A stretch of DNA of 64,000 nt from an uncultured Lachnospiraceae bacterium. Lineage in GTDB: Bacteria; Bacillota; Clostridia; Lachnospirales; Lachnospiraceae. Below are positions 52,150 through 62,045 of the stretch, piece by piece. The notes under the pieces are model-generated. The model did no database searches and was not told the DNA's origin. It saw only the letters and a program-made list of their open reading frames with translations. Each line of letters opens with the position of its first letter. Positions within the stretch are counted from its first letter, which is position 1. The DNA lies in the NCBI GenBank assembly GCA_910578825.1, contig CAJTSB010000012.1:15922-79921 (forward strand). The letters are read 5' to 3'. The position numbers and the translations under genes are program-made.

Positions 52150-53886
52150 CTATAGATTGATAAAGCGATCTGCCTCATCCGTCAACGTTCCGGCAACCTC
52201 ACGGTTGTCATCCATTGCCTCTGCAATCTCACTAATGTCCTTAACAAGGTTAGAGGTATTCATTGCCACGTTAGTAGCACCCCTCGCGCTTTCACCTACC
52301 GCTGTATTGATACCATTGATTGACTCCGTGATATTCTCCATGGAGCGTTTGAGGTTATCCGACATATCATTGAACCTGGTAACAATATCGTTTACATGTA
52401 CTGCATCTTCATTATACTGTCTGCCGGCATTTACAAATCCCTCGTAATCCGGAAGTACATTTTCGTTTATGTATTTTACAATGGAATCCGCACTGTCTAT
52501 CAATTCATTTACTGCTTCGATTACCATGTTGTTGATGGTCTGGATATTATTTGCGGCCTCCCTGCTGGAGCTTGCAAGCTGACTGATTTCGTCTGCTACA
52601 ACGGCAAATCCTCTGCCGGCCTCGCCCGCTCTTGCGGCCTCAATGGAAGCATTCAGTGACAACAGGTTCGTCTGACCGGAAATACTCAAAATCTCATCCG
52701 TGAGGTCATTGACACGGTCAACACTCTTACTGCTCTCAATGGCTCTTTTTAACTTATCAATAATTGCATTGATGATATCGCTTGTGTTCTGTTTGTTCTC
52801 AATTGCATTGTGCTCCAGATTTTCCGCACGTTCCTGCATTCCTGTCGCATAATCATACAATCCCTGAGATGCGTCCGACAGCTCTATGATATTTTCATCT
52901 ACGTTACCCACATTCTCCTTGATATCTGTAATGGTCGTAGAAATCGTCTCCATGGAAGCGGACAACTCCTGCATTACCGCCGAGATATCATATGAGTTAT
53001 TATTTGCCGTAGAAACCTTGTCCGAAACCAGCGTCACGATAGATCCAAGCTGATCGGAACTTGTATTGATATGCCCCATAATGCCCTGCAACGTCTGAAT
53101 AAAGGTATTGATTCCGGACGCCAGGGTTCCAATCTCATCTGTACAGAAACACTGTACACGTTTCGTCAAATCACCTTCGCCAGCTTCTATCGTGGCAATC
53201 ACATCACGGAGCTGGGCATTGATGTTGATCAGACGCTTGCACACCCATGTCCAGGAAACCCAGATAACAAACAGAAGAACCAGAATACTGCCTACAATCA
53301 AAACAATGATGGTTGTCGCTACCTGACGGTACGTTTTATTCTGCATGGCAATGGCCTTCTCCATGGCCTCTTTGTTCACCTGAATCAGAGAATCCAGCTC
53401 TGCCGTCAGACCCACGCCTGCATCCCGCAAATCATTACTCGCAAGTTCAGACGCCGCTTTATTCTCTCCATTTGTACTGAACTCTAATATCTTGTCATAA
53501 ATTGCCAGATAATTCGTATAATCTGACTCAAGCTGCTCCATTACCTCTACTTCCTGCATACTGATTCCCTGTGAATACTCAAACAGTAAGTCACTGATTT
53601 CCTGTTTCAGAGAATTTGCCTCATCCACCAATGTCTGTTTCTTTTCCGCATCATCCTCTACAATATGCGCAAACGCCACACGACGCAATGTCTGATATGC
53701 AATCGTCACGTCTTCCACCTGTTCTATCTTTACCACATAATTCCCGGTAATATTTTCACTGGTTTTCATAATTTGGTTCGTACTGCTAAAACTTGCTATT
53801 CCCAATATAAGCATCAAACACCCGAGAATTCCGACCGGAATCAGAATTTTGAACCTGATGCTTAAGTCTTTTAGAAACTTTATCAT
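52150..53886 (-). CDS. Methyl-accepting chemotaxis protein
   Basis: A 578-residue transmembrane receptor: helix 1 (about 12-32), a four-helix-bundle type periplasmic domain (33-185, MCP_hybrid-like, EDVTIAYQTLRRVAFAHIVEDD), helix 2 (about 187-208), HAMP (about 212-265), and a cytoplasmic coiled coil with the hairpin tip ILSISGQTNLLSLNASIEAARAGEAGRGFAVVADEISQLASSSREAANNI. Ligand unknown. No other chemotaxis or flagellar gene is in the window. Confidence 0.92.
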   Translation of the reverse strand: MIKFLKDLSIRFKILIPVGILGCLMLILGIASFSSTNQIMKTSENITGNYVVKIEQVEDVTIAYQTLRRVAFAHIVEDDAEKKQTLVDEANSLKQEISDLLFEYSQGISMQEVEVMEQLESDYTNYLAIYDKILEFSTNGENKAASELASNDLRDAGVGLTAELDSLIQVNKEAMEKAIAMQNKTYRQVATTIIVLIVGSILVLLFVIWVSWTWVCKRLININAQLRDVIATIEAGEGDLTKRVQCFCTDEIGTLASGINTFIQTLQGIMGHINTSSDQLGSIVTLVSDKVSTANNNSYDISAVMQELSASMETISTTITDIKENVGNVDENIIELSDASQGLYDYATGMQERAENLEHNAIENKQNTSDIINAIIDKLKRAIESSKSVDRVNDLTDEILSISGQTNLLSLNASIEAARAGEAGRGFAVVADEISQLASSSREAANNIQTINNMVIEAVNELIDSADSIVKYINENVLPDYEGFVNAGRQYNEDAVHVNDIVTRFNDMSDNLKRSMENITESINGINTAVGESARGATNVAMNTSNLVKDISEIAEAMDDNREVAGTLTDEADRFINL

Positions 53887-54000
53887 AGCCTTCTCCTCCT
53901 AAATTTTGTAGTTTACGTTTCTTCTTTTTGTAAAACCTCAAAAGTCATACTTTTATAATAATATATTTCTGCCTTTAAGTCCAGTTTAAAATATCATTAA

Positions 54001-57000
54001 TTACCCTTCATACACCTTCTTCCACGCGACATCCACACTCTTGCCGATGCTGTGATAATAGATCAGGAACAAAGAAATCAAAATCAGCGCCGGATATTTG
54101 CGCCACTTTCCTTTCTGCGCCCAGTGTACCAGCCTGGAAATAATTTCCTCTTTCTCATGCTCCGTAATCCCGCTGTCAGCGGAAGTAAAATACAACAACA
54201 GATAAGTAAATCCGGCTATCATTCCCAACGTAGCAAAAATTTTCACGAAGGTATGTTCTCCCGTCTTAGGCTCACCCACGGGTTTCGGCTGCGACGGCGT
54301 CTGTTTTCCCTGTACAATCGCCGCTCTCTTTTTCGTAATCTTTACCGTGGTCTTCTTTACGCTCCGGTTTCCGGCATTGTCCTCTGCCGTCACCTGAAGG
54401 GTATGTTCTCCCTCCCCTTTGATGTCAACATCAAAACTGTAATTCTCCACCATATCGTCGGCAAATTCCTCTTCCCCCTGCGCCTTTGTCTTTCCTCCGT
54501 CTATACGGTAAGATACCGATGCGATTCCGGCTGTAATACTCTCTCCTGCTGTATCAGTCACATCTACCTCAACTTTAGCCTGATCTTTGACCTTATCTGC
54601 CTTAACGCCTGTAAAACTGATATCCGGAGCATTATCTTCCACAATGGCTCCAGCTCCGTCCGCCGTCAGCACTTTCTGCACCGAGACATTGCCCGCGTTA
54701 TCCGAACAAGTAAGGGCGATAGTTCCCTTAAAGTCCCCATCGACGGTAATCTCCACCACGTTCTGTCCGGTGCGCGTGTCTCCATGCAATGTCATAACCG
54801 CCGCAATTCCTCCGCTGCGCGCGTTCACTTCCCGTGCCGGCGTCCGGCTAACGCGAATGGCTGCCGTACCTTCCTTTGCCTCACCCATCTCCGGCTCCAG
54901 ACGGTAATCAGCCTGTTTCAGACCGCTGCCTTCCTCCGTAACCGGCACCGTGATAACGAGTTTCTTCCGGCTTACCACCCAATCCATAAGATTCTTATAG
55001 TTCTCGCCAAAAGATGCCTCTCCGGGAACCGGAGCTGTCTCGTCCGCCCACTTCGCATAGAGCGTCGTTTTCTGTGAATCCGTATTTCCTTCTACTGTAT
55101 TTCCAAAATCCCAGTAGGATTCCTCCAGACCTTCCGGGTTTTTATACCATCCCTTAAACGTATAGCCTCTTCTCAATGGTTCCGAAGGCTCCGGCTGCAA
55201 TCCGCCGTATCGCACCGTCTGCATCTGAGGAGCCGTACCTTCCCCGCCATTCAGGTCATAAGTTATCTCATATACATTTCTGTCATAATATATCTGCAGC
55301 ACCAGACTGCCATCCGCCGCCACAATTCCCGTCGACTTTCCAATTGAAGGGTTTTCGCTCTGCGCAAAACCAGTATAAGGATTGACTTCTGCGGTTACCA
55401 CGCTTCCGGTCTTTCCTGCAATATACTCGGTATCTGCATCCACTCTTGTGTATCCGTCGCCCTCAAGATCCTGTTTGTAATGCTCGACACGATATGGCGT
55501 TCCTTCCCCTGCAACCCAGATGGCATAGAGCGTAGTATCCTCATCCAGCGCATAATCCTCTCCTGCCTCAAAAGGCTCTCCCGTTCCATCCTGTCTCGTA
55601 TTCCATCCGGCAAACACGTACCCTGACCGCTCCACTGCATCCGCAGCTGTAAACTCCGGTACAACATAGGATACTTCCTCATGAACATTGGCACGACAGA
55701 TTTTCGTCTCACTGGAAGGATCGGTTTCTCCACCGTTCGCATCATAGGACAGGGTAACCTCTTTCTCATATACTCCGTAATAAGACGCATCCTCAGTCAA
55801 TGTAATGTCGGAACCTGCTGCAATCTCACCGTCATATGTATCCGGGTTTGCGTCCCACCCGACCGCCGTATAACCATCCATTTCTGCAAGCTGCGGCGTG
55901 GTAAGCGTACCACTTTTCCAGTCCTCACTCATATTCGCATCTATGGTTTCCACATTTCCCGCGCTTCCGGAATAAAAACTGCCTGCAAAAACAGTATACT
56001 CCTTAAAAATAGCAAACAAATCGGTATCGCCCTGAATCTTAAACGAATCTCCCGGCTGATAAGAAGTTCCGGAGCCATCAGCCTGCGTATTCCACTCAGC
56101 AAAGAGATGACCTTCCTTCTGAAGCTCTCCTTCAGGCTGTACCGTAACATCATCATTGATCTCATATCTTCCGTCATCCACCACGGTTCCTTCGGCGCCG
56201 TTGCTGATGTAATAAACGTAATAAGCGTAATTTGGATTCGTCTCCGATATGTATACCTCATTGGTCTCCTTATTAAGCACCGCATACCAGATCTTACCGC
56301 TGTCGCCCACATCGACAAAATTTATTTTCTTCATATCGCGTTCATGAAGCAAACGGTATTCATTGACGCCCTCTGCAATTACACGCCCTTCTTCCGCCTC
56401 CAGATAGAGATTAATCGGATAACTTAAGGTATCGCTGATGAAACTTTTCCGCAAAATCGCAGAATCACCCTTTTTATCCAGATACACGCCGTCCATTCCG
56501 GACTCTGTACCGCCATCCCCCACAAAATGTACTTTGCCGGAGAATGTCAGGGAAGTATTTCCTACATACTGCATGGAATTATAAATCGCGCCGCTGCCTT
56601 TATATTTCTCATATGTACAAGTATTTCCCTGAAAATAACCTCCACTGATATCCGTAGTTGTTCCTTCGCATCCACAGTGATAGATAGCGCCTCCGTGGGA
56701 TGCCGTAGTATTTTCGATAAACTGACCTCCCAGGATTTCAACCTTAGTAGAACACTGGCACATAAACCCTCCGCCCGTCCAGGCATCTATATTATTACTT
56801 AAAGATTTATTATTTTTGAATATTCCATCCTTAATGACGACTGACTGGGCGCCCCAGACATATACTCCGCCGCCACGAACTTTTGCCGTACAATTTTCTA
56901 TGACAGCATACGAAATCGTTACTGTTCCTGCACGCGCTGCAATCGCACCGCCGTTGCCAGATATGCAATTAACAATTTTTCCATCATTTATGGTCACTGT

Positions 57001-58200
57001 TCCCCTGCTGTAAATTGCGCCGCCTTCACCCGCGCCAGCTGTAACGCAATTTTGAATTATACTTCCCGCATTCATTGTAACGCTTGATTTAAAATCTATT
57101 TCCATCATTGATTTAGCTGAGTCCAGGGAGGCTCCATCCAATGTAATATTCTCCAAAGTCAGGTTTCCCATACCAACGGTGAACATAGCGCTGCCGCTCC
57201 CCCTCACAATCTTACCGCCGCCCTTAATGGTGACATCTCCCTGAATAGACAACGCCCCCTTTATTGTAAGCGTAACGCCCGGATCCACGATCAGCTCACC
57301 GTCCTGCAATGTTCCCGGAACTTCCCAGGTCACATCCTTACTCACCCTGCCGCAACCCGGCACTGTCGGCGTTTCATCCTCTGACGGCTGTTCCTCCTGA
57401 AGTTCCTCCGAACCTCTTGTCTCCATCGCTCTCGCAGACCGTTCCTTCTTTCTCTGCTGAGAATCCTCTTTTTTGCTGCCCAGCACAACCATCACTTCGA
57501 TAGTAGGAAGCTCCACGCCTTCTGCCAGGCAATAATTTTCCGGAAGTGTCGGTGAAAAGACATAAAGCCCCCGCATATCCTTATTATACGCAGGCGCGCT
57601 GTTCCAGGTAACGCCTTCTATAACAACCGTCTCGGAGGGTCTTTCTTCCGGCTCCGGAACTGGCGCCGGTATATTGTCCGAAGGCGCAGTCTCACCGCCG
57701 TCCTCTGGGGGAGCCGGCTCTGATGGCTCCTCGGAAGGCGCGGGTTCTGTTCCTTCCTGCGAAGGCGCAGATTCTGACCCTTCCTGCAAAGGCGCGGATT
57801 CTGTTCCTTCTTCCGTTCCAGTATTTATCATCGTCTCCGCTGCCTGCGCATTTTGAATTTCTACACTTTCCGGTTCTGCCTTCGGCTCTACCGTTTCCTG
57901 CGGCTGCACCTGAGGCGCATCCTCCAGCGGCCGGCACACTGCCGTCAGTGTTCCGGGAAGATCCAGTTCCTGCAAATCCGTACCAAGAGGAACACTCTGC
58001 TCCCTGATTTCCTGGGAAAGCTCCGGCGCGCTTACAATCTCCTGTTTCTGCGCTGCCCAGGCTATATAACCGAAATGTTCTACCGGCAGCGACACTGTCA
58101 TCATGCACACACAAAGCAGTCCTACCATCAGCCGCCGTCCGATTGGATGTTTCCGGTATCGCTTTGCCTTCCCTGAATAAGTCTCATATGTCTTTTTCAT
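54001..58200 (-). CDS. Large cell-surface protein with beta-helix and InlB B-repeats, probable sortase B substrate
   Basis: A 1399-residue protein: long signal peptide (about 1-48), acidic Ser/Pro/Glu linker with five 9-residue repeats (about 130-175), an Ig-like part, a right-handed parallel beta-helix (about 317-550, repeated GGAIYS-type turns), several Listeria/Bacteroides InlB B-repeats (ending FAEWNTQADGSG, FAGWNTRQDGTG, FKGWYKNPEG), a MucBP-like segment, and Ig-like domains. PKTGE at about 1311 precedes a membrane helix, but 65 more residues follow, including a second helix (YPALILISLFLIYYH), unlike a normal sorting signal. The sortase gene lies directly upstream. The ATG at 58200 follows AAGGAG at a long 11-base spacing. 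Confidence 0.82.
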   Translation of the reverse strand: MKKTYETYSGKAKRYRKHPIGRRLMVGLLCVCMMTVSLPVEHFGYIAWAAQKQEIVSAPELSQEIREQSVPLGTDLQELDLPGTLTAVCRPLEDAPQVQPQETVEPKAEPESVEIQNAQAAETMINTGTEEGTESAPLQEGSESAPSQEGTEPAPSEEPSEPAPPEDGGETAPSDNIPAPVPEPEERPSETVVIEGVTWNSAPAYNKDMRGLYVFSPTLPENYCLAEGVELPTIEVMVVLGSKKEDSQQRKKERSARAMETRGSEELQEEQPSEDETPTVPGCGRVSKDVTWEVPGTLQDGELIVDPGVTLTIKGALSIQGDVTIKGGGKIVRGSGSAMFTVGMGNLTLENITLDGASLDSAKSMMEIDFKSSVTMNAGSIIQNCVTAGAGEGGAIYSRGTVTINDGKIVNCISGNGGAIAARAGTVTISYAVIENCTAKVRGGGVYVWGAQSVVIKDGIFKNNKSLSNNIDAWTGGGFMCQCSTKVEILGGQFIENTTASHGGAIYHCGCEGTTTDISGGYFQGNTCTYEKYKGSGAIYNSMQYVGNTSLTFSGKVHFVGDGGTESGMDGVYLDKKGDSAILRKSFISDTLSYPINLYLEAEEGRVIAEGVNEYRLLHERDMKKINFVDVGDSGKIWYAVLNKETNEVYISETNPNYAYYVYYISNGAEGTVVDDGRYEINDDVTVQPEGELQKEGHLFAEWNTQADGSGTSYQPGDSFKIQGDTDLFAIFKEYTVFAGSFYSGSAGNVETIDANMSEDWKSGTLTTPQLAEMDGYTAVGWDANPDTYDGEIAAGSDITLTEDASYYGVYEKEVTLSYDANGGETDPSSETKICRANVHEEVSYVVPEFTAADAVERSGYVFAGWNTRQDGTGEPFEAGEDYALDEDTTLYAIWVAGEGTPYRVEHYKQDLEGDGYTRVDADTEYIAGKTGSVVTAEVNPYTGFAQSENPSIGKSTGIVAADGSLVLQIYYDRNVYEITYDLNGGEGTAPQMQTVRYGGLQPEPSEPLRRGYTFKGWYKNPEGLEESYWDFGNTVEGNTDSQKTTLYAKWADETAPVPGEASFGENYKNLMDWVVSRKKLVITVPVTEEGSGLKQADYRLEPEMGEAKEGTAAIRVSRTPAREVNARSGGIAAVMTLHGDTRTGQNVVEITVDGDFKGTIALTCSDNAGNVSVQKVLTADGAGAIVEDNAPDISFTGVKADKVKDQAKVEVDVTDTAGESITAGIASVSYRIDGGKTKAQGEEEFADDMVENYSFDVDIKGEGEHTLQVTAEDNAGNRSVKKTTVKITKKRAAIVQGKQTPSQPKPVGEPKTGEHTFVKIFATLGMIAGFTYLLLYFTSADSGITEHEKEEIISRLVHWAQKGKWRKYPALILISLFLIYYHSIGKSVDVAWKKVYEG
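57676..57810. repeat. Five tandem 27-bp units in the surface-protein gene
   Basis: Encodes five imperfect copies of a 9-residue unit of the form EGTESAPLQ. Length variation by slippage would keep the frame. Confidence 0.7.
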
Positions 58201-58264
58201 CTTTAACCACACTCCTTGTGAAAACTCCAACATCCTGTTGGGTAACTCCATACAATCAAAAAGC

Positions 58265-59095
58265 CTAATCCCTTATCCTTTTTGCTACCACTACAAACCT
58301 TCCATTTTCCGCATGACTGGAACAGGTAGACAGCGTAAGAAACGTATCTCCAAATTCCGCCGTAACCCCTGTATCATAAATGGAAAGTTCTCGCACATTA
58401 TCATAAAAATCCTCAAATTCTTCCTCCGTATCCGCCTGATAGAACTGATAATATCGAAACCCACTTTCGCCCTCACGCTCTGTTATATCCGTGCGAAACG
58501 CCGCCATAACCTGATAAATACGCTCTTCACTTAATGTTTCAAATGAAATTTCTCCATGTTCTCTGCAAAACGACTCGCTTTCGTATTTATCCAGATCTCC
58601 GAACATGGAATCATCTTTCATATGATGTCCATATATGATAATGTTTGTCCCCGGAGTAATAACGTCTGCCATGTGTTTCACATACAAACATCCATATTTA
58701 TCCTCTTCCCTCTCAAAGTTATGATGAAGATAGTATTCGTCATCCTCGTTCTGCATTACCGGGTAATCAATCCTGGTACCCTCTATCGTAAGCCAGCCAA
58801 TCAAGTCATGGTTCTCAGAATAGAGTTCCTTCCATTTCGCCGATATTTGCATCTCTTCTGCCGCATGCTCCGTCCCGTCTCCTGCTAAGGAGTCGGTTTG
58901 TCCGTCCTTTTCCTGCACATTTGCGCTGCCTTTTTCCCGCAGCCTTCGTAATTCACTTTCCTGTCGCCCATGCAGGATGGACGCACAGCACGACTGCACG
59001 ACAGGAATCAGACACAGAATCATAATCACAAGCAAAATGATTTTCAAAATCCGAACCGTGTTTCTACTCTTCCTGTCTTTGTTAGCATCCATCAT
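58265..59095 (-). CDS. Class B sortase
   Basis: A 276-residue membrane transpeptidase: N-terminal anchor (about 15-38), a variable stalk, then the SrtB core (about 85-276). Seen: DLIGWLTIEGTRIDYPVMQNEDDEYYLHHNF, the catalytic His in NIIIYGHHM, the catalytic Cys in FLTLSTCSS and the Arg in ENGRFVVVAKR. Class B enzymes anchor iron-uptake proteins or special surface proteins. It lies 64 bp before the surface-protein gene on the same strand, so this is its likely substrate. GGAAAGAG precedes the ATG. Confidence 0.92.
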   Translation of the reverse strand: MMDANKDRKSRNTVRILKIILLVIMILCLIPVVQSCCASILHGRQESELRRLREKGSANVQEKDGQTDSLAGDGTEHAAEEMQISAKWKELYSENHDLIGWLTIEGTRIDYPVMQNEDDEYYLHHNFEREEDKYGCLYVKHMADVITPGTNIIIYGHHMKDDSMFGDLDKYESESFCREHGEISFETLSEERIYQVMAAFRTDITEREGESGFRYYQFYQADTEEEFEDFYDNVRELSIYDTGVTAEFGDTFLTLSTCSSHAENGRFVVVAKRIRD

Positions 59096-59124
59096 CTACG
59101 CTCTTTCCATCGCTAATAAGCAAA

Positions 59125-59595
59125 TCAAAAACCTGCGTCTTCTGTTTTTTCCTGGATTTCTTCTGTTTTTGCAGGAACCTCTACCGCATCCGTATCGGTT
59201 TCTGCTGTTTTGTCATCCATCGTTTCCATCTCTTCTGCAAAAATATCTTCGCATTTGGCGCCGCATTTGCTGCAATAGGACGCATCCGCCTCATTGGCTG
59301 CGCCACAGCCTGGACATACCTTCTTACCCTTATTCTCTGCAATCTGAACTTTCAGCTCTTCAATCTTCTCAAGTGTCTCTCTGATAAGCGAAACCTCCTC
59401 AAAAAGCGGCTCCTCATCGTCCTTATGCAGTTCATAATACTGCTTTCCGATTTCCAGGTACTGTTTGCGTACAGACTCTTCTCTGCTGCGAATATCCATA
59501 CGCAGTTTTGCGATCTCCGTCGCGTCTGTCACCTTCTGTGATACGTCCCTGCCCATTCCTGTAATTGCATCGCCTAACTTCTCAAAAAATTCCAT
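59125..59595 (-). CDS. Zinc-ribbon protein with coiled coil
   Basis: A 156-residue soluble protein: coiled-coil N-terminal half (about 5-90, KLRMDIRSREESVRKQYLEIGKQYYELHKDDEEP), zinc ribbon CPGCGAANEADASYCSKCGAKC (about 94-115), then an acidic Glu/Thr-rich tail. It is a common small Lachnospiraceae protein without known function. AAGGAGG precedes the ATG. Confidence 0.8.
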   Translation of the reverse strand: MEFFEKLGDAITGMGRDVSQKVTDATEIAKLRMDIRSREESVRKQYLEIGKQYYELHKDDEEPLFEEVSLIRETLEKIEELKVQIAENKGKKVCPGCGAANEADASYCSKCGAKCEDIFAEEMETMDDKTAETDTDAVEVPAKTEEIQEKTEDAGF

Positions 59596-59620
59596 GTTCT
59601 TCCTCCTTTTGGTTATGATA

Positions 59621-60550
59621 TTATCTTATACAAATATATCCCATATACCCTGCATAAAGAGCTACCATAATTGCTCCCTCTGCACGGTTAATCTTCTTCC
59701 CTGTCCATGCGAAAATCCACACGACCACGCTCATTCCAATTAAAATGATGGCATCTGCTATATTCTCCATCAGGACTTCCATCGGACTGATTGTACCTGC
59801 AATGCCCAATACCAGCAAAATATTAAAAAGATTGGAGCCAATCACGTTGCCTATCGCCATATCCGTCTCTCCCTTGCGCGCCGCCACAATCGAAGTGACC
59901 AGTTCCGGCAGGGAAGTTCCCATCGCTACAATCGTAAGCCCAATCAACGTCTGGCTGAGTCCAAAATGCTCCGCAATCGTTGTCGCAGCGTCTACCACGG
60001 TATCTCCGCCGACGACAATTGCCGCTATTCCTCCGACAATATAGAGCAGACATCGCATTGTTCCTAACGTTTTAATCTCTTCTACATCTTCCTGCGCATT
60101 CCGCTCCTTTTTGGCGCTCCTCACCAGCCAGATAATAAATGCGGCAAATGCAGCTAACAGAATCAGCCCGTCCGTCCTCTCTATCTTCATTCCCAGATAC
60201 CCCATGGCTACAAGGGCGATTGCCGCCAAAATCGAGAGTGGAAATTCCTTTTTTAAACTCTCCGCCTTCACATGCAGCGGGGAAATAACCGAACAGACGC
60301 CGCAGACAATCATCAGGTTAAAAATATTGGATCCGATTACATTACTGACTGCAACAGCATTGTCTCCCCGAAAAGATGCCGCAATACTGACTGCACACTC
60401 CGGCGCACTGGTTCCCATCGCCACCACAGTCAATCCTATTACCATAGAAGAGACCCTCAGTTTCTTTGCAACGCTCGCGCTGCCCTCCACAAAAAAGTCC
60501 GCTCCTTTTATCAACAGTACAAATCCGCCAACTAACAATAAATATTCCAA
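59621..60550 (-). CDS. Calcium/sodium antiporter (YrbG-like CaCA family)
   Basis: A 309-residue membrane protein with ten hydrophobic helices and two alpha-repeats: VVAMGTSAPECAVSIAASF with NVIGSNIFNLMIV, and IVAMGTSLPELVTSIVAAR with NVIGSNLFNILLV. These form the ion sites of Na+/Ca2+ exchangers. The TTG start at 60550 has GGAGG 6 bases upstream. Confidence 0.93.
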   Translation of the reverse strand: MEYLLLVGGFVLLIKGADFFVEGSASVAKKLRVSSMVIGLTVVAMGTSAPECAVSIAASFRGDNAVAVSNVIGSNIFNLMIVCGVCSVISPLHVKAESLKKEFPLSILAAIALVAMGYLGMKIERTDGLILLAAFAAFIIWLVRSAKKERNAQEDVEEIKTLGTMRCLLYIVGGIAAIVVGGDTVVDAATTIAEHFGLSQTLIGLTIVAMGTSLPELVTSIVAARKGETDMAIGNVIGSNLFNILLVLGIAGTISPMEVLMENIADAIILIGMSVVVWIFAWTGKKINRAEGAIMVALYAGYMGYICIR

Positions 60551-60684
60551 TTTGTCCTCCTTGTTTTCTGCTTATTTATTGTTTACGCATCAATATTATT
60601 AAGCATACCACAAACTTCATGACTTTAAAACAGCTATATCGTCAAAATCACAAAAAATATCAACCTCAAATTTCGCCTCCTCCC

Positions 60685-60713
60685 TTGACAAATTGCCTTT
60701 TTTCACCTATAAT
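60685..60713 (+). promoter_or_regulatory. Consensus promoter of tyrS
   Basis: TTGACA (60685-60690) and TATAAT (60708-60713), 17-base spacer. The leader is only about 20 nt, so a T-box riboswitch is excluded. Confidence 0.9.
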
Positions 60714-60740
60714 TCACATTCATTACGAGGAGGAACGACA

Positions 60741-61958
60741 ATGACATTATATGATGAACTGGTTGCCCGGGGATTGATTGCCCAGGTAACAGATGAAGAA
60801 GAGATTAAAGAACTGATAAACAACGGCAAAGCAACCTTCTACATTGGTTTTGACCCCACGGCAGACAGCCTTCATGTCGGACATTTCATGGCGCTGTGCC
60901 TGATGAAACGGCTGCAGATGGCAGGCAACAAGCCAATTGCCTTAATCGGCGGCGGTACCGGAATGATTGGAGATCCTTCCGGAAGAACGGATATGCGAAA
61001 GATGATGACGCCGGAAACGATTCAGCACAACTGCGACTGTTTCAAAGAACAGATGAGCAAATTCATTGATTTTTCTGAAGGAAAAGCGTTGATGGTGAAC
61101 AATGCTGACTGGCTTATGGATTTGAATTACATTGAACTGCTGCGCGAAGTCGGCGCACATTTCTCCGTAAACCGGATGCTGACGGCTGAGTGTTACAAAC
61201 AGCGTATGGAAAAGGGATTGAGTTTTCTGGAATTCAACTACATGATTATGCAGAGTTACGATTTCTACGCATTGTTCCAGAAATACGGCTGTAACATGCA
61301 GTTTGGCGGCGACGACCAGTGGAGCAATATGTTGGGCGGTACAGAACTGATTCGCCGCAAACTCGGCAAAGACGCTTATGCAATGACAATTACCCTCCTT
61401 TTGAACTCCGAGGGCAAGAAGATGGGTAAAACACAGGCTGGCGCTGTCTGGCTTGACCCGAAGAAAACCTCGCCATTTGATTTCTATCAATACTGGCGGA
61501 ATGTTGCAGACGCAGACGTCTTAAAATGCATCCGTATGCTGACCTTCCTTCCCTTAGAGGAAATCGACAAAATGGATGCCTGGGAAGGCGCACAGCTCAA
61601 CACAGCCAAAGAAATCCTCGCTTATGAACTGACAAAACTGGTACACGGAGAGGACGAGGCCGTGAAGGCTCAGGATGCCGCAAAGGCACTGTTTTCCAGT
61701 GGAAATGCCGCTGACATGCCCTCTGTCACCCTGACAGAAGAAGACTTTACAGATGGCTCCATCGATATCCTCTCACTCCTGGTTAAATCCGGTCTTACCC
61801 CCTCCCGGTCCGAGGCGCGCCGCGCCGTAGAACAGGGCGGTGTCTCCATGGACGGAGAGAAGGTAGCCGATATCAGAACAACTTATGATGCAGACGCTTT
61901 TGCAGATGGACGCGTTCTCAAAAAAGGTAAGAAAAACTTCCGTAAGATATTAAAATAA
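60741..61958 (+). CDS. tyrS: Tyrosyl-tRNA synthetase
   Basis: A 405-residue class I synthetase. HIGH appears as HVGH in PTADSLHVGHFMAL; the tyrosine site has YMIMQSYDFYALFQ and GGDDQWSNMLGGTELIRR; the KMSKS loop is KKMGKTQAG. The C-terminal S4 domain is at about 340-405 (GLTPSRSEARRAVEQGGVSMDG). GAGGAGG precedes the ATG. Confidence 0.95.
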   Translation: MTLYDELVARGLIAQVTDEEEIKELINNGKATFYIGFDPTADSLHVGHFMALCLMKRLQMAGNKPIALIGGGTGMIGDPSGRTDMRKMMTPETIQHNCDCFKEQMSKFIDFSEGKALMVNNADWLMDLNYIELLREVGAHFSVNRMLTAECYKQRMEKGLSFLEFNYMIMQSYDFYALFQKYGCNMQFGGDDQWSNMLGGTELIRRKLGKDAYAMTITLLLNSEGKKMGKTQAGAVWLDPKKTSPFDFYQYWRNVADADVLKCIRMLTFLPLEEIDKMDAWEGAQLNTAKEILAYELTKLVHGEDEAVKAQDAAKALFSSGNAADMPSVTLTEEDFTDGSIDILSLLVKSGLTPSRSEARRAVEQGGVSMDGEKVADIRTTYDADAFADGRVLKKGKKNFRKILK

Positions 61959-61963
61959 TCTGT

Positions 61964-62007
61964 AACGGATGCCCTGTTTCCTATAATGGTTTACCAGGGC
62001 ATCCGTT
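61964..62007 (+). terminator. Terminator of tyrS
   Basis: A 13-bp perfect stem (61964-61976 with 61995-62007) followed by TTTTCTT. Confidence 0.88.
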
Positions 62008-62045
62008 TTCTTAAACTTCTCACATTTCTTCTCTACATCTCTTGG

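Noticed and set aside
57676..57810. CRISPR-like array
   Set aside because: The units are contiguous, imperfect and coding, with no spacers and no cas genes.
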